64,000 nucleotides of DNA from Grifola frondosa (lineage: Eukaryota; Basidiomycota; Agaricomycetes; Polyporales; Grifolaceae), in contig LUGG01000004.1 of assembly GCA_001683735.1 (NCBI GenBank), positions 1,860,001 through 1,924,000 of the forward strand, given 5' to 3'. A model generated the notes under the pieces. That model was not told the DNA's origin. It worked only from the letters and a program-made list of their open reading frames with translations, and ran no database searches. Of this stretch, positions 15,401 to 24,751 are shown piece after piece. Both the position numbers and the translations under genes were made by a program. How positions within the stretch are numbered: position 1 is the stretch's first letter; the number at the start of each line of letters is the position of its first letter.

Positions 15401-18070
15401 ATGCGTTTACGACGACATATGTTGTATACCCTTTTTGCTTTTGCGTATCTTGCTCCTCCAATAAGTGCTGTATGGCCGTTTCCCCCAAAGCGCTTCTCTG
15501 GGAACGCGCTTCTTGGGGCAGGATCTCTAGGTATGGATAGTGACGAGCGGGTTGTTGCATTTGGTGACTTCAATGGCGATCAATTGTGAGCCGAAGTTGT
15601 GAGTTTCTTGCCCCGCTTACTCAAGATATACCAAGCTTGGATTTGCTAGCATTAGGGTCTGACCAGCAGACATTAGCCGTCTATCTGTGGAATCATGGTG
15701 AGTTGTGAGCATGCTTGCGCCTTTTGTTTATAGTTCACCCTACTTCTCAGATGCGTATTTCTTCATGAAGTCAGCGGTGTTCCGACATCCTCAGAGAGTG
15801 TATAATGTCATTCCTGGCGATTTCACGCAGGATGGCAAGCTTGACCTCCTGGTGCTCGGCCAAGCTCCACAAAGGAACACACTCTCTATACAGCTCTACG
15901 TCGCATCTCCTCAAGGCGGATTCGGTGGGGCAGCACTTCGTTATACATCATGCATACGTTCTGAACCTCTAGACACAGATCTTCATCCAGTGTCCGCACC
16001 GGCTTCCGCGCAAGCGCAGCCAATACCTATGGATTTCAATGGCGATCTGAAAATCGATCTCTTTGGCATCACATCGCCGTCGTCTTCAAATGCCCCTTTC
16101 AAGGTGTGGCAGAACGTGTGGAACTCATCACAGACGATTTCGGAGATCTTTAACATGTACGTGAGAAATACAGATATCCCTGTATTTAGCGAGTACCCAT
16201 ACTGTCCAATTCTACAGCGTTGATCCTCAGTTCACTGGAGCTCAGTGTACATTGTCGAATCCACATAGCAACGCTGCCATCGATCTCAATGGAGATTGTC
16301 TAGCAGGTTTGTAAATATTTTTTACGCTGCGAACTCAGTGGGCTGAGATTATGCAGACATCTTCCTTGTGTGTGACGATAGTGATACCAAGTCCAAGTAC
16401 TTTCAGATTTGGGTGAACAACAAAGACGAAGGCTTCGCATTAGCACAGCTCGGACGTCTTCCCCAAGGCACACAGTCTATATCTTTCGGCGATATAGGTG
16501 CGTACGGGCCTTCTGCTCGCCAAATCTCTCTGACATACTCGCAGATAGAGATGGTACTATTGACATGATTTTTGCGACCTGCTCTTCCGTCTCTCCATCT
16601 ACTGGTATCGGCTCTGACTGCTCAATAAACATTGCTTTCAATAAGCAGCTGCCCTTGTGCTCCTCCACGACGACTTCCGGGATACAGAAAGGTAAACGGG
16701 TCTGTCATCCTCCAGGTCAGCTGTGCACTGCCGATCCCGACTTCCAGTTCGACCTAACGAACGAAGCGACAATGATGTATGTTCCACTGCAATGCACGCA
16801 GCTGTCAACGCAAAATGCTGATCGTTAATAGGCTTTCGTCCGGATACCACTGTCGGACGTCTTCCCCCCACCCTCTGACTCCTCATCGACATCTTTGCTA
16901 GTCACCGACGTAACACATAATCCGCCTCTTCCCGTCCCTCTCAAACTTGGCGACGTCAACCTAGACGGCTTTCCCGATCTACTTGCAATTACTGCCCCCG
17001 GTACTGGCCGCGAACGGCCGCGCACACCAAGCCTCGCCTTCTCCGTGCCGTGCGGGAAGGGCACACCTGGATGCGGTGCGGATGGAAGCGGACGCAGAGG
17101 GTGGCGTGCTCTCCGGAAAGGTGTGGAGCCGCTGCAAAGTGTGCAGGACGCGAGGTCCGTCGCGTTTCTGGATATGGACGAGGACGTGAGTGCATCTCGT
17201 GCATGATTGCTGTCCGCTACTGATTCACCGCTTGCTAGGGTTCGCTTGATATCATGGTGCAGCGTACGGGCGAACAAGGACAGGGAAGCGTGCTCTTCGT
17301 GCAGAACAATTTCTACTACGATGCGTTCTTCTTGAAGGCGATAGGTCGGTATTGCTCTATCATATGAGGTTACGATTTACTGATTGTTGTGGGATAGTTC
17401 TGAACGGTGCGTGTGGTAGCGGTTTGTGCACGGGTGTCAACGGCTCGGGCAAATATCATGTACGTATGTGTTTCCCTGGAGCACAGGCCTTGCTGATTGG
17501 AGACCGGAAGCCGTTTGGCGTCAGCTATTCAGGAGCGACTTACAAGTACACAGTGCTCGATACTTCCGGTCGTCGTTCTGCCGCTGAGGGTATGTTCAAG
17601 TTGTCATACGCGAGCACTCACATACTCACACATTTTCTTTACAGTCGGCCAGCTTCCACAGACAGCGTACCACTCCCTCTTGACGCCATATGTCTATTTC
17701 GGACTCGGGCGCACGAACAATTACATCGAGAATCTCTTCGTCGGATCGACGAAACATACTGATCAGCACTTCATTAACATGGAAGGCGTAATACCGAATT
17801 CGAAGGTGGTGATCATCCCTCCTCTCGAAGGGGACTCATGGAAAAGAGAACTCTATTTGCGGCCTGGAGAGTGGATTCCTTGGGTGACGCTGACAGTGGT
17901 TGCTGCCACGATTGTTCTTGCTATCATTGTATTCGTACTGCATTTGAATGAGAAGGTAAGCTTTGACTTAAATCATGATATTATTATATGGTCACTTACC
18001 AATTTTCCAGAGGGAAGATGAACTGGAGAGAAGGCGTGCCTCACATCACATCAACTTCGATGCATTATAG
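15401..18070 (+). CDS. FG-GAP/integrin-alpha-like type I membrane protein (ITFG1/TIP homologue)
   Basis: Homologue of the T-cell immunomodulatory protein ITFG1, a conserved secretory-pathway or plasma-membrane protein. The ATG at 15,401 opens a signal peptide (MRLRRHMLYTLFAFAYL..ISA). Repeated FG-GAP calcium-binding motifs follow: FGDFNGDQ, PGDFTQDGKLDLLVLG, PMDFNGDLKIDLFG, DLNGDCLADIF, FGDIDRDGTIDMIFA, LGDVNLDGFPDLL and DMDEDGSLDIM, each built around DxDxDG-type loops. The C-terminus has a single membrane helix (WVTLTVVAATIVLAIIVFVL, about 17,880-17,940) and a short basic-acidic tail ending HHINFDAL, stop at 18,068-18,070. About ten short introns interrupt it. Domain order and topology match the family and no key element is missing. 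The ligand in fungi is unknown. Confidence 0.88.
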
Positions 18071-18172
18071 TACAGACTTTACATTCCGTGTACAATCCGT
18101 TCCCAATTCTCGGTCTCACTGAGATAATTTATATGAGGACCAACATACGGAAGAAAAAAATCAGATCCGTTA

Positions 18173-19350
18173 CTAATGCACAAGCTCCCACTGCGTGTTC
18201 TTGCCTGCCCCGCCGAGACACTCGACACGGCCCTCCGACTCTAGTTTGCGCATATGGAGCTCGACGCTATGAGCTGCAGGCTCCCAGAGCGACGGTGGGT
18301 AGTCTGCGTATATCGTAGATACGACGCTCCACGTCGTCCAAGGTTCCTCAGGCGCTGGCGTACGTTGGAGGACCTTGAGGATCTGTTCCTCCCTATCTAC
18401 GCGGTGCTGCAGATACATGCTAACCTGCCGCAGGCCATTGGCTACGACGGGGCCGTGTCCTGGGTATACAGTGACATACGTCGGCTCTCCGCCGGCGCCC
18501 TTCCCGAAGTTGATCATCTTGCGCAAGCTGGCCATGTACGAGGCGAGGTCCTCGAAGACCGCGCTGCCGTGGCCCAGGACGGTGTCTGCAGTGAAGAGCG
18601 CGCGGTCCTCCGGGTAGAAGATGCACATGGAATCGCGCGTGTGGCCTGGAGTGTGTAGGATGCGAAGGAAGGACGTCTGAGATTCGGCGGAGGTCGTGGT
18701 GACGGGGAGCGTCTGGGACTCGCAGAGATCGTGAAGTCGATCGCCGGATGGGGCGGGTGTAAATGATCCGGGGGCGAGCGAGTCGATGATGGATTGGAGC
18801 TTTGGATCTGAGGAGGGAAGCGGGATCTTGTGGATGCGGGGCGGCTGGAAGGGGAGAGGATTGGCAGTATTCCTCTCGTCCCATCGCCGATGAAGAAGGG
18901 AGAGGATGGAAGGGAGGCCGAAACAGTGGTCATGATGCTTGTGAGTTAGGATAATATCGGAAATATCGGGTTGCGCAGCGTCGTGAACCTTCGTATCGTC
19001 ATTGAGGGCCTCCTCGAGATGAGGGATATATTCCTCGCGCCTTCGCCAGCATCGATGAGGATATACGGGTTGCGTTCCCCGACAAGGTATGTGTTTGTCC
19101 CTAGAGTGATAGTGTGAGGTGATTCTGGACGATGGGAATACCGACTAAGGTACCTTGTAAGGTAAACTTCCCTGGGTTCTACGAAGAACAATCAGCGAAA
19201 GCAAAGGTGGGCGATAGGCTCTAGATTTCACCTGTCCCAAGACCCTTGTAACGGTCTTGCTCAGCTAGATCTTGGGTCAGTTACAATTCAAGTCTGCCTC
19301 ATGAACACACGTACTCGTGCGATGGAGGGCAATGCTTCGAATGTCTCCAT
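18173..19350 (-). CDS. LACTB2-like metallo-beta-lactamase-fold hydrolase (putative endoribonuclease)
   Basis: Animal LACTB2 is a mitochondrial zinc-dependent endoribonuclease; related folds also serve as thioesterases. The ATG at 19,348-19,350 starts METFEALPSIAR. Two short introns lead to LSKTVTRVLGQNPGKFTLQ, and a third to GTNTYLVGERNPYILIDAGE, the conserved family start. The zinc site is ILTHKHHDHCFGLPS (THxHxDH), with HTPGHTRDSMC (third histidine), FTADTVLGHG (bridging Asp) and VYPGHGPV. The C-terminal winged helix contains HRVDREEQILKVLQ, the LACTB2 signature, and ends NTQWELVH, stop at 18,173. All metal ligands are present. It is divergent from CWC22 with 337 bp between. RNase activity here is inference from the family. 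Confidence 0.85.
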
Positions 19351-19687
19351 TTGAAGCTTTCTTAACAGACCTGGATGCAGATTACAGTGATTGGACGAAA
19401 TACTCGTCCTGCTGGGCTCTCAAATGCTAGGAAAATTTGAGGCAATCCCCTGTGAGGACGTGAAGATCACGGCCGTCTCTGTGAGATGTGTACCAATTAT
19501 CAAGTTGTGGATAACCCCGGCTCCAACATCGACAACATTGCCCTTCGAAAGCTCGTGCTTAGACCAATCGTCCACTGATAGGCATTACCAAAATAGGCAA
19601 CAGATGACATAAGCAAATATGATCAAACACCAGGATGCGTGAGCGCCGACATCAGCAGTGCCGAGCCTCTCTTGAACAGCGACCACG
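19351..19687. promoter_or_regulatory. Bidirectional promoter between the LACTB2-like gene and CWC22
   Basis: The two genes start head to head, 337 bp apart, so this interval must drive both. No motif is claimed. Tight divergent spacing is common in fungal genomes and suggests shared constitutive control. Confidence 0.45.
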
Positions 19688-22593
19688 ATGGCGACTGCAG
19701 TGACCATGTCCCCCAGCATTCCTTCAGAAGGACCGTTGCAGAAGAGAAAGAGGTATGTTGTCTGCCTGTGTGCTGTGATTGGAGTGCTGAATGTTTTCCA
19801 GGTCTAATTCACCAGAGGAGAGATCCGAGCAGCCTCCCGCAAGCCGTCGCCGGTCATTATCCCCAACCCCCAAAACTCGTGTGCTCGAGGTGCCCAAGGT
19901 CAGTGACGTCGACCCTGTGCGCCGTGCCGAGCGAGAGCGCGAGCTGGCTGCCCGTTTGGCAGCCGTCGAGCTGGAGAAGATGGAGAAAGAAAAAGAAAAG
20001 GCGGTCAAGGCACCGCAGTCCGACGCGCAGGCCGAGTTCGCGAAGCTCACAAATACCCGGTCTGGCGGAGTCTATATGCCCCCCGCACGCTTGCGAGCAT
20101 TGCAGGAGGCTGCGTCGAAGGACAAGGCCAGCGCAGAGTATCAGCGGCTCTCGTGGGACGCCCTGCGCAAGTCTATCACCGGTATTGTGAATCGTGTCAA
20201 CGTCGCAAATATCAAGCACGTCGTGCCCGAGCTGTTTTCTGAGAACTTGATCCGTGGCCGAGGTCTGTTTGCCAGGAGCGTCATGAAGGCGCAGGCAGCC
20301 AGTTTACCCTTTACACCGGTGTTTGCCACGCTTGTGGCGATCATTAACACCAAGTTGCCTCAAGTCGGAGAGTTGGTGTTGACTCGGTTGATAAGTCAGT
20401 TCAGGCGGGCCTTCAAGCGAAATGACAAGGTGCGTAATGACTAACAATGCCTTGGTGCTGTGTAGCTCATAAGCATTGTAGATCGTATGTCATTCCACGA
20501 CGACGTTCATCGCTCACCTTGTGAACCAGGCTGTCGCACACGAGATCATTGCCCTCCAGATCCTGGTTCTTCTCCTTGAACGCCCCACGGACGACTCTAT
20601 CGAAATCGCTGTGGGATTCATGCGCGAAGTTGGTGCATTCCTTGCCGAGAACTCGCCAAAAGCGAATGCGACTGTTTACGAACGGTTCCGGGCGGTGCTG
20701 AACGAAGGGTCCATCAGCCACCGTGTGCAGTACATGATCGAAGTACTCATGCAGGTGCGGAAAGACAAGTACAAAGATAATCCCATTATTCCCGAAGGTC
20801 TGGATTTGGTAGAAGAGGACGAGCAGATCACGCATCAGATCCAGCTTGAGGGAGACCTCCAAGTCCAGGAAGGACTCAGTGAGTAACTTATACAAACTTG
20901 GCTCTATCCAGCTGCTCACTATCACTCTAGATATCTTCAAGTTTGACCCGAACTACATCGAGAACGAGGAACGATACAAGGAGATTAAGGCGGAGATTTT
21001 GGGTGAGGGCTCGGAGGAGGAATCGGGATCGGAAGAGTCCTCTGAAGAAGACGAGGAGGAAGGTATGTCGCCACTATTAGCGCACACAAATTGGCTAGAT
21101 CCTAACATAGTTATTATAGCCGTCGAAGAAAAGGAAGGTATCGAAGACCGTACCGAGACCAACCTCATCAATCTCCGGCGGGTTATTTATCTCACCATCA
21201 TGAATGCGCTCAACTACGAAGAAGCTGTACACAAGTTGCTCAAGGTCCAAATAAAAGAAGGTCAAGAGGTAGGTTATATTTTTCGCGCTGTTATATCATT
21301 TATTGACGCTTCATCTTCAGATCGAACTCTGCAACATGATCATCGAGTGTTGCTCGCAGGAACGATCCTACTCGACTTTCTATGGTCTCATAGGCGAACG
21401 GTTCTGCAAGCTGAATCGCGTGTGGTTTGACTGCTTCGAAGAAGCGTTCCGCAAGTATTTCGAAACGATCCATCGTTACGAAACCAATCGCCTGCGGAAC
21501 ATCGCCCGATTCTTCGGACATCTGCTCGCGACCGACGCGATCTCGTGGAATGTGATGGACTGTATCAAGCTCACGGAGGACGATACGACGTCGAGTAGCC
21601 GAATCTTTGTCAAGATCTTGCTGAATGAGATGACAGAAAGCATGGGGCTGAAGACGATTACGGAGAGATTCAAGGACGAGGAGGTGAAGAGGAACTGCAG
21701 CGGGATGTTCCCGATGGACAACCCGAAGGACACTCGGTTCGCGATCAACTACCTGACCAGTATCGGGCTAGGAGCGGTCACCGAGGATATGCGCGAGCAT
21801 CTGAAGGTACGCTGGTCGAAATATTTGTGCTGATTGTGTCACTCATCATTCGTCCTCCCAGAATGCCCCGAAGTTGATCATGGAGCAACGGCGCGCCATG
21901 CTCGAAGCCGAGTCATCCTCCTCAGACTCAGAGTCTGATTCGTCAGACTCTGATGCATCTTCGAGCAGCGACTCTTCCGATTCGGAATCGGACTCTAGCG
22001 AGGACTCGCGGCCTCCGAAGCGACGATCCTTGTCTCCACGGAGGGACCGAGGACGTGACCGCGATGACTCGCGGACGCCGCCTCCCCGACGAGATAGGCG
22101 TGCTTCTCCTTCACCTCCGCGGTACCGCAGCGACCGAGATCGGGACCGCGACATCGACCGCGATCGATACAGGTCTCACCGCGATTCCCCGCCACCCCGT
22201 CTCCGTTCCCCACCACCCCGCCGCGACTCTCCACCACCTCGTCGCGATTCCCCGCCACCTCGTCGCGACTCCCCGCCACCGCGCCGTGGCTCTCTGCCGC
22301 CTCGCCGGGACTCACCTCCTCCTCGTCGTGGCTACCCAGAACGGCGAGATCGAGACAAGATTCGCGGTCCCTCGCGCTCGCCGCCGCCATCTCCTTCGCC
22401 GCCTCCTCGCTCGCGATACGATAGTCGTCGTTCGCGGTCGCGCTCGGTTCCGCGCCGAGACAGGGATAGGGACGGACGTGTCAATCGGGTTGACTACGAG
22501 AGGAAACGGGGCGATTCGAGGGAGCGAGAGCGGGACAGGGATCGAGACTATCGCAGACGTTCGGTTTCGCGTGAGAGGTACTCGAGGAGGTGA
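19688..22593 (+). CDS. CWC22: Pre-mRNA splicing factor CWC22 (MIF4G/MA3, RS tail)
   Basis: CWC22 recruits eIF4A3 to the spliceosome and is needed for splicing and exon-junction complex loading. Exon 1 (ATG at 19,688) ends QKRKR and joins SNSPEERSEQPPASRRRSLS; a later ATG at 19,791 is an alternative start. The MIF4G domain runs from LSWDALRKSITGIVNRVNVA through ELFSENLIRGRGLFARSVMK to about IIPEGLDLVEEDEQ. An acidic spacer (EEESGSEESSEEDEEE) follows. The MA3 domain covers TNLINLRRVIYLTIMNALNY to about AVTEDMREHL. The tail is Ser/Asp-rich, then an RS/proline domain with about six tandem copies of DSPPPRR (22,180-22,330) and many RDRDRD dipeptides; stop at 22,593. Introns are short. The tail repeats are a slippage-prone region; the core is intact. 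Confidence 0.93.
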
Positions 22594-22769
22594 AATCGGC
22601 TGCCTGGTTGTATATTGTAGGTTAAAGCTGTCTGGACATGATCATGTGTTATCTGTTGTATCTTCGTGAATTTATGAAGAAGTGAAATGCGTTATGGAAC
22701 TAAGCGACAGTTTGAACAACAGAACAAAAAAAAAATGTTAATTTGAAGCAAGATATTCTATGCTTCTAA

Positions 22770-22860
22770 CGACACCAGCAGGGTTCGAACCTGCGCTCCC
22801 ATAGGGAAACAGATAACAAGAAATTCGAATCTGTCGCCTTAACCACTTGGCTATAGTGCC
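22770..22860 (-). tRNA. tRNA-Ser (anticodon CGA), with intron
   Basis: The minus strand folds as a class II tRNA. The acceptor stem pairs GGCACTA with TGGTGTC (two G-U pairs). The D-arm is GCC/GGC around AAGTGGTTAA. The anticodon stem is ACAGA/TCTGT with loop TT-CGA-A and a 9 nt intron (TTTCTTGTT) after position 37. The variable arm is long (TCCC TAT GGGA) and the T-arm is GCAGG-TTCGAAC-CCTGC. The long variable arm and CGA anticodon identify serine (UCG codons). Confidence 0.9.
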
Positions 22861-23039
22861 GATCCCTGTAAACATCTTTATGAACTAATATCTTGCGACA
22901 GCAAGTACTAAATAACTAAACACGAAGCTGACCCAACTCTGCACAGCACAGCGACACAGAACACAGGTGAGGTCAACGAGGTCAACCTCTAAGGATAGCA
23001 ATATGTCCTTAACATTAAATCTAGTTTCTTCTCAGTTGG

Positions 23040-23410
23040 ATGGCAGCTCGCCTTGGTCGAATTGCGCGACTGACTCTCTTCTCGGGCCCAAACTGCTCTC
23101 TGTGCGACGTGAGTTGGTCGCTCTATCCTGCGGTTTGTTCTGTGCAGCTAAGCACATACTTGCATTTCGCCAGACTGCGAAGGCAGAGCTGGCCAAAGTC
23201 AGGCAGCAGCGGCAATTCGAGCTGGAGACGGTCAACATACAGGACGCGGGGCAGGAACGGTGGAAGCGCAAGTATGTGTACTGGATCCCCGCCCTGCACA
23301 TAGAAGGGAAGGAGGTCGCGAAGGGCCGCTGGGACGCGCAGACGGTGAACCAAGCACTCGACGCCTGGGAGCAGACGCCATGGACGAAGGAGGACCCGCG
23401 TGGACAGTGA
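23040..23410 (+). CDS. Glutaredoxin-like protein (DUF836/YDR286C family)
   Basis: A small thioredoxin-fold protein, probably mitochondrial. The ATG at 23,040 starts MAARLGRIARLTLFSGPNCS; the active-site-like motif is CSLC. A phase-0 intron of about 65 nt after CSLCD joins TAKAELAKVRQQRQFELETV, then the family block NIQDAGQERWKRKYVYWIPA with the cis-proline region, and HIEGKEVAKGRWD. It ends EDPRGQ, stop TGA at 23,408-23,410, giving about 100 residues, normal for the family. The basic, Arg-rich start fits mitochondrial targeting. The next coding frame begins only 8 nt after this stop, so the two may share a transcript. Confidence 0.85.
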
Positions 23411-23418
23411 CGCAGGAT

Positions 23419-24512
23419 ATGCCTGAGGGCGAACCCCTGTACGAGCGATACTGTGACGCAGTCCTTGGTCTGGATGGCGAATGCGGTTCTGATGCAGATG
23501 CTGATGCGAGACGGTGCTTCAATTGTGGCTCCCTCGAGCACGTCCTGTCTGCATGTCCGGACCCGCTGAATCGCCCACTTGTCTCGCTCTCTCGGCAGCT
23601 GTTCGCCTTCTTCCGCAGCGAGTCGGCTGGAGGCCCGTTTCGACGCGTGCACGAAGTCGAAGAGTGGCGGCGGCAACGGCTGGAGTGGCTGGAGACGTTT
23701 GAGCCTGGTCATGTCCGAGGACCCCTGCTCAGGGAAGCACTGGGCCTGCGGGACGGCGATGTTGGCGAAAGCGTGGAATGGTTGCGCAATATCGCTTGTT
23801 GGGGCTATCCAAGAGGATGGGTCGGGGTGTCGATCCCAGAGAGCGTGTCTGGAAGATGGTCGCGGACGCGGACGAAGAGTCCGATGAAGGCGAAGAGGAC
23901 ACTCTGCTCACCATTTTCGGTGAAGACGAGGAAGAGACCTTTTCTCTCCGTTGCAAAACTAATACCCTTGTCGTCCAGTCAGAGGTCGACCATGCTGACG
24001 ATTCTTCGTCGGATTCACCATCGTCGAGCAGCGACTCTTTGTCTGATTCTGATTCCTCCGTGCGTCGCTGGGCTACTTATCCTGCGACGTACTTTCACCC
24101 CTCACTGTTGCCCGTCTACAATGGCTTATGCCTCCCGCCGTTAGAGACGGATTCGTCCACTGTGAGTTCGGCATCCGCCACAGATCGCCATACGCAGTGG
24201 CAAGATACCGTCTGTGGCTCTGCGCGGCCTGCCTCGAATTCTAGCGGAAAATCTGGTGGTATACCTCCGTGGAGGCTCCATGACACATATGTTTATACCA
24301 ATAATATTCACTACTCGTTTCTGGACCAACTTGCTCCCCCACCGCCTCCGACCACTCCACCTCCTCTTCCTCTGTCGCCTCCGCCAGCACCGCCGCCTCT
24401 CGACTCTGCTGATTCACCACCACCTCACTCTGTAGCATGTTCTTTATTCCACACTGTGCACGCTATCGGCACCGACAGCGATGATGATATTGACATGGAT
24501 TTGTCTGACTAG
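23419..24512 (+). CDS. CCHC zinc-knuckle/PSP-domain protein (ZCCHC8-like)
   Basis: ZCCHC8-type proteins join a zinc knuckle to a PSP domain and, in animals, scaffold the nuclear exosome-targeting complex. The ATG at 23,419 gives MPEGEPLYERYCDAVLGLDG; an in-frame ATG at 23,380 would overlap the glutaredoxin gene. The knuckle is CFNCGSLEHVLSACPD. The PSP part contains PGHVRGPLLREALGLRDGDV and WLRNIACWGYPRGW, then DPRERVWKMV and, after an acidic stretch, RRWATYPATYFHPSLLPVYN. Between RGW and DPRERV the frame slips by one. One extra G in the run 23,824-23,827 restores it, whereas the only GT-AG alternative would be a 19 nt intron, too short. The tail is Pro/Ser-rich and ends DDDIDMDLSD. Confidence 0.72.
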
Positions 24513-24751
24513 CCCATGTATGATCTCCACACCCACGTGAACAGTCCGCAACACACTGTCATTGAAACGTTAGCGATACAGTGGTATGTAATTATATACG
24601 CTGTCGTAAGTATGTCCTGCAACAATCCGTAAGTATGTGCTACATTCGGAACGAAAGTCGTAAAAAGAGCGTCACGCATCTATGTACTATCCAAACCTGT
24701 CCGCGCACCGCAGTGCAAATAACCTAGTGTCCAGCACCCGTTCCTCACGTC

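Noticed and set aside
21953..22669. 238-codon plus-strand frame overlapping the CWC22 tail
   Set aside because: It is an out-of-frame shadow of the RS repeat region.
23816..23836. A 19 nt intron in the PSP-domain gene
   Set aside because: It is too short for spliceosomal removal; a missing G in the run is simpler.
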